A DNA stretch of 64,000 bases from Aliiruegeria lutimaris (GTDB lineage Bacteria > Pseudomonadota > Alphaproteobacteria > Rhodobacterales > Rhodobacteraceae): assembly GCF_900099935.1 (NCBI RefSeq), contig NZ_FNEK01000022.1, positions 1-64,000 on the forward strand. The letters run 5' to 3'. The translations under genes and the position numbers were made by a program. The notes beneath the pieces were generated by a model. That model was given only the letters and a program-made list of their open reading frames with translations. It was not told the DNA's origin and made no database searches. Position 1 is the first letter of the stretch. Every line of letters begins with the position of its first letter. Shown here piece by piece: positions 7,562 to 15,064 of this stretch.

Positions 7562-9457
7562 ATGCGGACCTCCATTGCCACCGTGTCCATCGCCGGAGAA
7601 TTGCGGGACAAGCTGGCGGCCATTGCCGGCGCCGGGTTCGATGGGATCGAGATCTTCGAGCAGGACTTCATCGCCCATAGCGGCACGCCGGCGGAGATCG
7701 GCGAGATGGTGCGGGACCACGGATTGCGGATCGACCTGATGCAACCGGTGCGGGATGTCGAAGGCCTGCCGGAGCCCCTGCGCCGCAAGGCTTTCGACCG
7801 GGTGGAGCGGCGCTTCGACCTGATGGAGCAACTGGGAACCGACCTGTTGCTGGTCAGTTCCGGCACACATCCCGCAAGCCTTGGCGGTATCGACCGCATG
7901 GCTGCGGATTTCGCCGAACTGGGCGCCCGTGCGGCCGCGCGGGGTTTGCGCATCGGCTACGAGGCTCGCGCCTGGGGCCGGCATGTCTCCGATTATCGCG
8001 ACGCTTGGGAGGTCGTGCGCCGCGCGAACCACCCGAATGTCGGCCTGATCCTCGACAGTTTCCACACCCTGGCCAAGAAGGTCAGCCCGGAAGCCATCCG
8101 ATCCATTCCCGGCGACCGCATCTTCCATGTTCAGCTCGCCGATGCGCCACTCATCGAAATGGATCTCGAATACATGTCGCGCCATTTCCGGCGGATGCCG
8201 GGCGAAGGCGACCTGCCGCTGCTGGATTTCATGCGTTCCGTTGCCGCCACCGGCTATGATGACGCCTTCAGCCTTGAGATCCTCAACGATCAGTTGCGTG
8301 GCGGGGCCGCGCGGATCGCCGCGCTGGACGGACGTCGCTCGCTGATTTACCTCGCCGACCAGTTGCGTCGGGCCGAACCGGACCTGTCGCTGGATCTGCC
8401 GGAGATGCCGGAGAGAGGCCGGATGGAAGGCATCGAGTTCGTCGAATTCACCGCCAACGAATCCGAGGCGAAGATACTGGGCGGTATGCTGTCCGCGCTC
8501 GGTTTCTCGCGGGTTGCTCGGCACATTTCCAAGGCGGTGACTCTTTGGCGGCAGGGCGATATCAACATCGTCGTGAATACCGAACAGGAGGGCTTCGCCC
8601 ATTCGGCCTATGTGATGCACGGAACCTCGGTCTGCGACATCGGCCTGCTGGTCGAAGATGCCAGCGCCACGGTCGAGCGTGCGCGTGTTCTGGGCGCGAA
8701 CCTGTTCTCGCAGAAGATTGGCGCGGGTGAGTTGAAGATCCCCGCCGTTCGCGGCGTCGGCGGCACCGTTCTCCATTTCCTCGACCGCCATTCCGAGCTT
8801 GGCGAGGTTTGGGAGCGCGAGTTCCAGCCGTTGGAGGGCGAGACCGGTGTCGCTTCGGCGGGCCTGAGCCGTATCGACCATATCGCGCAGGTCATGAAGC
8901 ACGACGAAATGCTGACCTGGACGCTGTTCTACACCTCTGTGTTCGACATCGCGGCGCAACCGGAAGTGGACGTGGCCGATCCCAGTGGCATCGTGCATTC
9001 CCGTGCATTGCAGAGCAGCGACGGCGCTGTTCGCCTGACGCTCAACGGGGTGGATACGCACCACACTTTTGCCGGGCGCTTTGTCTCCGACAGTTACGGC
9101 TCCTCGGTCCAGCACCTCGCCTTTGCGACCGACGACATCTTCGCGACAGCCGAAAGCCTCGCTGCCAACGGCTTTGACAGCCTGCCCATCCCCGAGGATT
9201 ATTTCTTTGAGATCCGCTCCCGCTTCAGCCTGCCCGAGGAGATGATCGCCGCGCTGAAGCGCGCGAACATCTTCTATGACGAAGACGGGGCCGGTGGGAG
9301 CTACTTCCAGTTCTACTCGCAGCCCTATGGCGACGGGATGTTCTTCGAGATCGTGGAACGGCGCGGCGGGTACGATGGCTACGGTGCCCGGAACGCACCC
9401 TATCGCACAGCGGCCCTGAAACGCGTCCGTCGGAAGGCGAGCATCCAGCCGCGGTAG
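7562..9457 (+). CDS. quiC: 3-Dehydroshikimate dehydratase, QuiC type (AP-endonuclease-2 barrel plus HPPD-like domain)
   Basis: A 631-residue fusion that makes protocatechuate from 3-dehydroshikimate. Residues 1-270 form a TIM barrel with the metal ligands expected for the family: Glu134, Asp165, Gln191 and Glu239, in YEARAWG, LDSFH, FHVQLAD and SLEI. These are, from memory, the positions reported for Pseudomonas putida QuiC1. Residues ~288-610 are two vicinal-oxygen-chelate modules resembling 4-hydroxyphenylpyruvate dioxygenase, with His440, His518 and Glu596 as the facial triad. The dioxygenase half is not known to be needed for dehydratase activity. AAAGGACG precedes the ATG. It closes the cluster and is followed by a strong hairpin. 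Confidence 0.88.
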   Translation: MRTSIATVSIAGELRDKLAAIAGAGFDGIEIFEQDFIAHSGTPAEIGEMVRDHGLRIDLMQPVRDVEGLPEPLRRKAFDRVERRFDLMEQLGTDLLLVSSGTHPASLGGIDRMAADFAELGARAAARGLRIGYEARAWGRHVSDYRDAWEVVRRANHPNVGLILDSFHTLAKKVSPEAIRSIPGDRIFHVQLADAPLIEMDLEYMSRHFRRMPGEGDLPLLDFMRSVAATGYDDAFSLEILNDQLRGGAARIAALDGRRSLIYLADQLRRAEPDLSLDLPEMPERGRMEGIEFVEFTANESEAKILGGMLSALGFSRVARHISKAVTLWRQGDINIVVNTEQEGFAHSAYVMHGTSVCDIGLLVEDASATVERARVLGANLFSQKIGAGELKIPAVRGVGGTVLHFLDRHSELGEVWEREFQPLEGETGVASAGLSRIDHIAQVMKHDEMLTWTLFYTSVFDIAAQPEVDVADPSGIVHSRALQSSDGAVRLTLNGVDTHHTFAGRFVSDSYGSSVQHLAFATDDIFATAESLAANGFDSLPIPEDYFFEIRSRFSLPEEMIAALKRANIFYDEDGAGGSYFQFYSQPYGDGMFFEIVERRGGYDGYGARNAPYRTAALKRVRRKASIQPR

Positions 9458-9504
9458 AATCGTTCGTTTTTCTATCTAAAAACAGTACCGGTTTCGAAAC
9501 GCGG

Positions 9505-9532
9505 GCTGGCCGGCCTTGAATGGCCGGCCAGC
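9505..9532. terminator. Bidirectional terminator hairpin
   Basis: A perfect 11-bp inverted repeat (GCTGGCCGGCC and GGCCGGCCAGC) flanks a 6-nt loop in the 83-bp gap between quiC and the convergent small gene. There is no long T-tract, so the terminator call rests on its convergent location and stem strength. Confidence 0.6.
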
Positions 9533-9540
9533 CGACCGGG

Positions 9541-9738
9541 TCAGCTTTCGCTGGGTTTGGGGGTGGCCTTCAGCAGAGTCTTCCCCGCGGAGGTCAACGC
9601 GTTCGCCGCCAGCGCAATTCCATCCATGATGGAGAGGATCGCGTTGGCTGTTCGCTCGGCCTGAATAATTTCCGCTTTCATGCTCGGCGAAAGCACGACG
9701 TTGCGCTCTTGCAGGTCCTTGATCAGATCGAGAGACAT
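9541..9738 (-). CDS. Small helical hypothetical protein (65 aa)
   Basis: I do not recognise this protein. From ATG 9738 it reads MSLDLIKDLQERNVVLSPS and continues as an amphipathic helix with an Ala/Leu-rich middle (IALAANALTSAG) and a Lys/Pro-rich tail. An upstream in-frame start at 9774 would run deep into the neighbouring gene, so 9738 is preferred. It starts 1 nt after the stop of the 51-aa gene upstream on the same strand, so the two are almost certainly co-translated. Soluble, no signal peptide and no Cys. It could be a small structural or regulatory partner of the 51-aa protein. Confidence 0.55.
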   Translation of the reverse strand: MSLDLIKDLQERNVVLSPSMKAEIIQAERTANAILSIMDGIALAANALTSAGKTLLKATPKPSES

Positions 9739-9739
9739 A

Positions 9740-9895
9740 TCACTTGGCCTGCGCGGCGGACGGGCTGGCGCCAAGGGATACGAGAGTCCCGATCTTGCGC
9801 TTCAGATAGCTAGAGAAATCCCGCGCGGTTTCGCGGATCAATTCGTTCCGCAGCCGATAGGCTTCGTGTTCAATCTCGGTGAGTGTTTTTTCCAT
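9740..9895 (-). CDS. Small charged hypothetical protein (51 aa)
   Basis: I do not recognise this protein. From ATG 9895 it begins MEKTLTEIEHEAYRLRNELI, a strongly charged helix that could form a coiled coil, then a basic stretch (YLKRKIGTLV) and a short Ala-rich end. AGGAG sits 8 nt before this ATG, which decides the start against the longer frame from 9946. It is the first gene of a two-gene minus-strand unit with the 65-aa protein. The unit sits isolated between the quinate-type cluster and the guanidine operon. There is no signal peptide or membrane segment. Confidence 0.55.
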   Translation of the reverse strand: MEKTLTEIEHEAYRLRNELIRETARDFSSYLKRKIGTLVSLGASPSAAQAK

Positions 9896-10220
9896 GACAA
9901 TATCTCCTGCGACAAGAAGTAACATGCAAAAGATGGCTGATATCAAATGTGACCGATAGCGTTAACGCCGCAGAGCAGCAACTCGTTGGCTGCGATACAC
10001 GTCCGGGTGAGCCGGGCCTTCGGCTTGCTCCAGGAGACGCGAAGCGTGCCCGTCGGTGGCCAGAATTCGACCGGTCGGATCAGCCATCGGTGAATTCGAA
10101 GCTCAACCATGCAGCAGATGGCGCCGAATGCCGACCAATTCGTCGGCATCCCCGTATTCGTCGGCTCAAAAAGGCTCGGGACGCTTGTTTCGAATCCGTC
10201 TCAGAGTGTGACCTTGAGGG
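9896..10220. other. Intergenic stretch, no supported gene
   Basis: About 325 bp lie between the small-protein pair and the riboswitch leader. It should hold divergent promoters for both units. A minus-strand frame at 9943-10149 (68 codons, Trp/Cys-rich) resembles no protein I know and is not supported by a ribosome site. No tRNA or clear repeat was seen. Confidence 0.5.
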
Positions 10221-10334
10221 GCAGGGTACTTAGGGTTCCGTTCGGTTTTCACCGAGGCCTGGTCCGAGAAGTGCCGCCGCGGGGGCAAATTTTCCCGTGG
10301 TACACGGCGGGCCAAAATCCCGGGAGAGTACTGC
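10221..10334 (+). ncRNA. Guanidine-I riboswitch (ykkC RNA)
   Basis: The leader contains the conserved ykkC blocks in order: TAGGGTTCCG (10231-10240), GGTCCGAGA (10261-10269), ACACGGCGGGCC (10302-10313), AAAATCCCGGGAGA (10314-10327). A closing P1 stem forms between GTACT (10226-10230) and AGTAC (10327-10331), extended by GCA and TGC. The class binds free guanidinium and turns on guanidine transport and degradation genes. The ppGpp/PRPP variants of the same scaffold are less likely, since the genes below encode a transporter and a guanidine-hydrolase-like enzyme. The leader ends 84 nt before the first start codon. Confidence 0.92.
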
Positions 10335-10355
10335 GTCGGTTCGCCCGCGCCTCAC

Positions 10356-10410
10356 CTCCTTGTTCCGCCAGCGCACCGGCAAACCTTAACATCGGCGGAA
10401 CGACAGGGAG
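10356..10410 (+). promoter_or_regulatory. Shine-Dalgarno-sequestering hairpin (riboswitch expression platform)
   Basis: GTTCCGCC (10362-10369) is perfectly complementary to GGCGGAAC (10394-10401). CTCC (10356-10359) can extend this by pairing with GGAG (10407-10410), which is the ribosome site of the gene starting at ATG 10418. No T-run is present. This suggests translational control by the riboswitch; the switching partner strand in the aptamer was not resolved. Confidence 0.5.
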
Positions 10411-10417
10411 CTGAAAC

Positions 10418-11473
10418 ATGCTGAAGTCGACGATTCTGTCTGCAACGATACTTGCCGCCGCGCTTGGTGCGCCCGCCGCGATGGCCGAGGAAAAAACCGA
10501 GTTCAAGGTCGCCTGGTCGATCTATGTGGGCTGGATGCCCTGGGGGTATCTGGAGACCTCCGGCATCATGGACAAATGGGCCGAGAAATACGGCATCGAT
10601 GTCGAGATCGTGCAGATCAACGACTACATCGAGTCGATCAACCAATACACTGCCGGTGCCTTCGATGGCGTTTCGGCGACCAATATGGACACGCTTTCCA
10701 TCCCCGCCGGTGGTGGCGTGGACACTACGGCGCTGATCGTGGGCGACTATTCCAACGGCAATGATGCGGTGATCTTGAAGGGCGAAGGTGACCTGATGAG
10801 CCTAAAGGGCAAGCCGGTGAACCTCGTCGAACTCTCGGTCTCGCACTACCTTCTGGCGCGCGGGCTCGACAGCGTGGGACTGTCCGAGGCCGATCTCGGC
10901 GGGGTGATCAACACCTCCGATGCCGACATGATCGCCGCTTTCGCCACCGATGACGTGGAAGCGGTCGTCACCTGGAACCCGCTGGTCTCGACCATCATGG
11001 AAGAGCCCGGCGCCAACAAGCTCTTCGACAGCTCGGACATTCCCGGCGAGATCATCGACATAATGTTCGTGAACACCGAGACGCTGGCCGACAACCCGGC
11101 CTTCGGCAAGGCGCTTACGGGGGCGTGGTACGAGCTGATGGCGCTGATGGCGGCGGGCGACGAAGAGGCGCTGACCGCGATGGCCGAGGAGTCCGGCACC
11201 GACCTGGCGGGCTACAAGTCGCAGTTGGCCTCCACCGAGATGTTCTATGACCCGGCTGACGCGGTCGCCTTTACCGAGAGCGCCGAGCTGCCCAAGACCA
11301 TGGTGAACGTGGCCGAATTCCTGTTCGACAAGGGCATCCTCGGTGAAGGCGCGCCCTCGGCGGATTTCGTCGGTGTCGCCTATCCCGACGGATCGACCAC
11401 GGGCGACGCGAACAACGCCACCTTCCGCTACGACACGACCTACATGAAAATGGCGGCCGACGGCAGCCTGTGA
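10418..11473 (+). CDS. ABC transporter substrate-binding protein (NrtA/SsuA/TauA-like), probable guanidine binder
   Basis: A 351-residue periplasmic binding protein with a classic signal peptide ending AAMA-EE (cleavage near residue 22). The mature part, starting FKVAWSIYVGWMPWGYL, is like nitrate/sulfonate/taurine and thiamine-precursor binding proteins: an aromatic pocket lip, then GVSATNMDTLSIP and VVTWNPLVS. Because it is the first gene under a guanidine-I riboswitch and precedes a guanidine-hydrolase-like gene, guanidinium is the inferred ligand, although its nearest annotated relatives would probably be called taurine or nitrate binders. The start has GGGAG 7 nt upstream. The permease follows after 49 bp. 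Confidence 0.88.
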   Translation: MLKSTILSATILAAALGAPAAMAEEKTEFKVAWSIYVGWMPWGYLETSGIMDKWAEKYGIDVEIVQINDYIESINQYTAGAFDGVSATNMDTLSIPAGGGVDTTALIVGDYSNGNDAVILKGEGDLMSLKGKPVNLVELSVSHYLLARGLDSVGLSEADLGGVINTSDADMIAAFATDDVEAVVTWNPLVSTIMEEPGANKLFDSSDIPGEIIDIMFVNTETLADNPAFGKALTGAWYELMALMAAGDEEALTAMAEESGTDLAGYKSQLASTEMFYDPADAVAFTESAELPKTMVNVAEFLFDKGILGEGAPSADFVGVAYPDGSTTGDANNATFRYDTTYMKMAADGSL

Positions 11474-11522
11474 CCTCCATCAGGCTCCGCGTTTCCCGCG
11501 CGGGGCCAATCCGGGATCTCCC

Positions 11523-12335
11523 ATGCGCTTGATAAACCGAACGCCCGGCCCCGTGCTGGCCACCTTCCTCGCGCTCCTGCCTTTCGTGCTGGTGCTTGTG
11601 GCCTATGTGATCGGCTCCGAGATCCGGCTGGCCGAGAACCCGGCCGACAAGCTCCTGCCCGCGCTCTCGAGTATCGCCGATACCGCCGAGCGACTTTTCA
11701 CCCAGCCGGACAAGCGCACGGGCCGGATCCTGCTCTGGCATGACACCGCGATCAGCCTTCAGCGGTTGGGCATCGGCGTGGCCATCTCGGCCTCCATCGG
11801 CCTCGGCGCTGGGCTGCTGATCGGGCTGTTCCCGCATGTGCGCGCGGGGCTGGCGGGCTTCATCGCTGTTGTCTCCATGGTGCCGCCACTGGCGCTGCTG
11901 CCGATCCTCTTCATCACCTTCGGGCTCGGAGAATTGTCCAAGGTCGTGTTGATAATCATCGGAATCACGCCCTTCCTGATCCGCGACCTGTCGCAGCGTG
12001 TCATCGAGATCCCGCGCGAGCAGATTGTGAAAGCCGAGACGCTGGGTGCTGGCTCCGGCGTGATCGCGTTACGCGTGGCACTTCCTCAGGTCTTGCCACG
12101 GTTGATCCAGGCGGTCCGCCTCTCCCTCGGACCGGCCTGGCTCTTCCTGATCGCGGCCGAGGCCATCGCCTCCGATCTCGGCCTCGGCTACCGCATCTTC
12201 CTCGTGCGCCGCTACCTGGCGATGGACGTGATCCTGACCTACGTGATCTGGATCACCTTCCTCGCCTTCGTGATCGATTTCCTGCTGAAGAAGCTGTCGA
12301 AGCGCGCCTTTCCATGGATGGAGGAAGGGCTGTGA
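11523..12335 (+). CDS. ABC transporter permease (NrtB/SsuC-like)
   Basis: A 270-residue inner-membrane subunit with about six hydrophobic segments: near residues 10-28, 75-100, 105-130, 135-155, 190-215 and 230-255. The EAA-type cytoplasmic loop that contacts the ATPase reads VKAETLGAGSGVIALRVALP. It forms the pore of the uptake system with the binding protein and the ATPase encoded on either side. A 94-bp gap follows before the ATPase gene, with no evident gene or terminator in it. Family assignment is secure. The guanidinium substrate is inferred from the riboswitch and the downstream hydrolase. Confidence 0.88.
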   Translation: MRLINRTPGPVLATFLALLPFVLVLVAYVIGSEIRLAENPADKLLPALSSIADTAERLFTQPDKRTGRILLWHDTAISLQRLGIGVAISASIGLGAGLLIGLFPHVRAGLAGFIAVVSMVPPLALLPILFITFGLGELSKVVLIIIGITPFLIRDLSQRVIEIPREQIVKAETLGAGSGVIALRVALPQVLPRLIQAVRLSLGPAWLFLIAAEAIASDLGLGYRIFLVRRYLAMDVILTYVIWITFLAFVIDFLLKKLSKRAFPWMEEGL

Positions 12336-12429
12336 AGATGGAAAACGGAAACATCCGAGCCGTGCATGTAAGACAACGCCGGGCCGGGCTCTGCTTCGAA
12401 GCGCCGTTCTCCAATCGGGGGGATACGGA

Positions 12430-13197
12430 ATGAGTTTCGTCTCCGTTCGCGATGTCTTCCAATCCTACGGGCGTCGCCCGATCCTCGAACGTGTCAATGT
12501 CGACGTGGAGCAGGGAGAGTTCATCTCCATTGTCGGCGCTTCCGGCTGTGGCAAATCCACCTTCCTGCGCCTGCTGCTTGCGCAGGAGACCCCGACCCGT
12601 GGCACGATCTCCATCGACGGCAACCCGCCCGCCGTGGAGCCCAACCCCGAGCGCGGTGTGGTCTTCCAGCGCTACTCGGTCTTCCCGCATATGACGATCC
12701 GGCAGAACATCATCGCCGGCGAGAGCCTCGCCCAGCCATTTGGCCGCTTCTTCGGCAAGGCGCAGCGCGCGGCCCGGGAACGCGCCGACACTGTGCTGGA
12801 ACGCATCGGCCTTGCCCATGTCGCCGACCAATACCCGGCGACCCTTTCGGGCGGCATGCAGCAACGCCTCGCCATCGGACAGGCGCTCACCGCCAAGCCG
12901 CGCATCCTGCTGCTCGACGAGCCCTTCGGCGCCCTCGACCCGGGCACGCGTTTGCAGATGCACGACTTCCTGATGGAGCTGCGCGCGGAGACCAATATGA
13001 CCGTCTTCATGGTCACCCATGACCTGACCGAGGGCTTCAAGCTCGGCGACCGGGTGCTCGTCTTTGACAAGCCACGCTGGGATCCGACCGACCCAGAGGC
13101 CTTCGGCGCCACCATCACCTACGATTTCGATGCCCGCGATGGCGGCATCCCCTACCAGAGATTGACGGAGGAAACCCATGTTCCCATCACCGCGTGA
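12430..13197 (+). CDS. ABC transporter ATP-binding protein (NrtD/SsuB-like)
   Basis: A 255-residue ATPase with all motifs: Walker A GASGCGKST at residues 36-44, signature LSGGMQQR at 139-146, Walker B ILLLDEP at 159-165, the D-loop GALD and the switch His in MVTHD. Length is normal for nitrate/sulfonate/taurine-type importers. The last 20 bp overlap the start of the hydrolase gene, which ties transporter and enzyme into one translational unit. It energises uptake of the substrate, inferred to be guanidinium. Confidence 0.9.
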   Translation: MSFVSVRDVFQSYGRRPILERVNVDVEQGEFISIVGASGCGKSTFLRLLLAQETPTRGTISIDGNPPAVEPNPERGVVFQRYSVFPHMTIRQNIIAGESLAQPFGRFFGKAQRAARERADTVLERIGLAHVADQYPATLSGGMQQRLAIGQALTAKPRILLLDEPFGALDPGTRLQMHDFLMELRAETNMTVFMVTHDLTEGFKLGDRVLVFDKPRWDPTDPEAFGATITYDFDARDGGIPYQRLTEETHVPITA

Positions 13198-14422
13198 CCG
13201 TTCGCGCCCGCACAACCCGCGGCACATGCGCCGCGAGGAGAAGCGCTTCCACCACCCGGACCTGACCAAGCTCCTCGGCTGGAAGGCGATGCAGAAGGAG
13301 GGCGAGCTGCCCGAAGGCCGCTGGGACGAGGAGCGCCGTTGGGCGCTGCGCATGGGCCTGACCGGAGCCGACAGCATCGAGGACAAGTCCATCCCCACCT
13401 TTGCCCGTGGAGAGCTGCCGCATTACGCCGGCATCAACACCTTTCTAAAGGCGCCCTATGCCGAAGACGTGCTGGAAGTGGCCAACTACGATGCCACCGT
13501 GCTCGGCATCCCATTCGATGGCGGCACCACTTACCGCCCGGGAACCCGTTTCGGCCCGCAGGGCGTGCGCAAGATCTCGGCGCTCTACACGCCCTACAAT
13601 TACGAGATCGGGGTGGACCTGCGCGAGCAGATGACACTCTGCGACGCGGGCGATGTCTTCACCATCCCGGCCAATATCGAAAAGAGCTTCGACCAGATCA
13701 GCCGCGCTGTCTCCCACGTCTTCTCCTCCGGTTCGCTCCCGATCATGATCGGCGGCGACCATTCCATCGGCTTCCCCTGCGTGCGCGGCATCGCCGAATG
13801 CACCTCCAAGAAGATCGGCATCGTGCATTTCGACCGCCATGCCGACATCCAGGAAAAGGATCTCGACGAGCGGATGCACACAACGCCGTGGTTCCACTCC
13901 ACCAACCTTCCCAATGTACCGGCCAAGAACCTCGTGCAGGTCGGCATCGGCGGCTGGCAGGTCCCGCGCGAGGCGGTGAAGGTCGCCCGCGAGCGGCAGA
14001 CCAACATCATCACCATGTCCGACATGGAGCGCATGGGCGTCGACAAGACCGCCGAGATGGCGCTGGAGATGGCCTGGGAAGGGGTGGACATGGTCTACAT
14101 GTCCTTCGACATCGACAGCATCGATTGCGGCTTCGTCCCTGGCACCGGCTGGCCGGAACCGGGCGGTTTCCTGCCGCGTGAGGCGCTGGCGCTGGCCTCG
14201 AAGGTCGCCGCGCAAGGGATCTGTGGCATGGAGTTGGTCGAGGTCTCTCCGCCTTATGACACCTCGGACATCACCGCCCTCATGGGAACCCGCGTGATTG
14301 TGGACGTGTTCGGCGCGATGGTCTCCAACGGCACGCTGGGCAAGCACAAGCGCCATATCGACAGGCCGGTCGCAATCCCGCATGGCGAGTTCGTAGGCAA
14401 GAGGTGGTCCAATGCCACATGA
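13178..14422 (+). CDS. gdmH: Guanidine hydrolase (nickel-dependent ureohydrolase, agmatinase superfamily)
   Basis: A 414-residue ureohydrolase predicted to split guanidine into urea and ammonia. Metal ligands are His195 (IGGDHSIG), Asp219/His221/Asp223 (HFDRHADIQ) and Asp311/Asp313 (SFDIDSID). It differs from agmatinase by an N-terminal extension of about 90 residues and by blocks I recall from the cyanobacterial GdmH (Sll1077) group: DERMHTTPWFH, NLVQVGIGGWQVPR and FVPGTGWPEPGGFLPREA. GGAGG precedes ATG 13178, which lies inside the end of the ATPase gene. The stop overlaps the next start. The guanidine-I riboswitch upstream independently supports the substrate. An agmatinase label would be the likely automated misannotation. 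Confidence 0.88.
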   Translation: MFPSPRDRSRPHNPRHMRREEKRFHHPDLTKLLGWKAMQKEGELPEGRWDEERRWALRMGLTGADSIEDKSIPTFARGELPHYAGINTFLKAPYAEDVLEVANYDATVLGIPFDGGTTYRPGTRFGPQGVRKISALYTPYNYEIGVDLREQMTLCDAGDVFTIPANIEKSFDQISRAVSHVFSSGSLPIMIGGDHSIGFPCVRGIAECTSKKIGIVHFDRHADIQEKDLDERMHTTPWFHSTNLPNVPAKNLVQVGIGGWQVPREAVKVARERQTNIITMSDMERMGVDKTAEMALEMAWEGVDMVYMSFDIDSIDCGFVPGTGWPEPGGFLPREALALASKVAAQGICGMELVEVSPPYDTSDITALMGTRVIVDVFGAMVSNGTLGKHKRHIDRPVAIPHGEFVGKRWSNAT

Positions 14423-14864
14423 TCACCCGCACCATCACCACCACCATGACCACACCCCCCACGGGGCGGGGCACAACCACGCCCAGGCCGACCACCTGCA
14501 TTCGCACATGCATGACGAGGATGCGGCGGCGGATCTTCAGGTGCTTACCACCCAGTTCATCGACGGTTTCGTGAAGGCGGCGGACAAATCCGCCTATCTC
14601 CGGCTCGCCGGTGTTCCGTTCGAAAAAACCGGGGTGGGGGGCGCGACCGCACTGAAGCTGGTCGATGTGGAGCTGAAGACCGAATGGCAGGTTGGCACCG
14701 CCTCGCCCTCTTTCGGCTCGCGCGAGTTGAGCTATCTGCCCTATCCGGGCAGTATGGTCAGCGAACGGACCAATATGGCGTTGATTTACGTGTCGATAGA
14801 CGAGAAAACCTCCACCGACATCAAGGATTTCCTCGCAGACAAAAGACAGGAGCTTTCCAAATGA
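14412..14864 (+). CDS. Histidine-rich accessory protein, possible nickel chaperone
   Basis: A 150-residue cytosolic protein. Sixteen of the first 34 residues are His (MPHDHP, a run of six His, then HTPHGAGHNH and HLHSHMH). The remaining ~110 residues form a compact domain (LQVLTTQFIDGFVKAADKSA; LKLVDVELKTEWQVGT; LIYVSIDEKTSTDIKDFL) that I do not recognise. It starts within the end of the hydrolase gene and its stop overlaps the next start as ATGA. Known guanidine hydrolases need HypA/HypB-like helpers GhaA/GhaB for nickel; none is present here. A metal store or delivery role is inferred from composition and coupling only. Confidence 0.7.
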   Translation: MPHDHPHHHHHHDHTPHGAGHNHAQADHLHSHMHDEDAAADLQVLTTQFIDGFVKAADKSAYLRLAGVPFEKTGVGGATALKLVDVELKTEWQVGTASPSFGSRELSYLPYPGSMVSERTNMALIYVSIDEKTSTDIKDFLADKRQELSK

Positions 14865-15031
14865 AAAAACTCACCGCACTGCTGCCCTTCATGGCGGCGC
14901 TTCCGGCGCATGCGCATGAGACCGGGCCGATTGCGCATCTGCACCCGCATGGTCCCGATATCGCGGCCCTCACAGCTATCGGTGTAGTGGCGCTCGCCTA
15001 CGTGGTCTGGAAAGTTCGGCAACGCCGCTAA
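14861..15031 (+). CDS. Small His-motif membrane peptide (56 aa)
   Basis: A 56-residue protein. It has a signal-like or membrane N-terminus (MKKLTALLPFMAALPAHA), a short exported segment HETGPIAHLHPHG with several His, and a C-terminal membrane helix (IAALTAIGVVALAYVVW) ended by a basic tail KVRQRR. The layout would place five His (17, 19, 26, 28, 30) on the periplasmic face of the inner membrane. Its ATG overlaps the stop of the His-rich gene, so it belongs to the guanidine operon. The motif recalls the His-rich N-termini of nickel/cobalt permeases such as HupE/UreJ. A role in metal capture is inference; I know no named family. Confidence 0.65.
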   Translation: MKKLTALLPFMAALPAHAHETGPIAHLHPHGPDIAALTAIGVVALAYVVWKVRQRR

Positions 15032-15064
15032 CGCGCCTTTTCCCTGCGCGCGCGAGGCTCGGGC

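Noticed and set aside
5612-9115. 1167-codon open frame on the minus strand opposite the ThDP and quiC genes
   Set aside because: It is antisense to two genes with clear family motifs and reads as low-complexity His/Arg/Gly-rich sequence, an effect of high GC in third codon positions.
10221-10334. ppGpp or PRPP variant of the ykkC riboswitch
   Set aside because: Those variants precede amino-acid or purine biosynthesis genes; here the operon handles guanidine, and the ACACGGCGGG..AAAA..CCCGGGAGA block fits subtype 1.
13178-14422. Plain agmatinase annotation
   Set aside because: The long N-terminal extension, the GdmH-type blocks and the guanidine-I riboswitch fit guanidine hydrolase better.
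14412-14510. Cloning His-tag artefact in the His-rich protein
   Set aside because: The His residues are spread over 34 positions with mixed codons and lie in a natural operon overlap.
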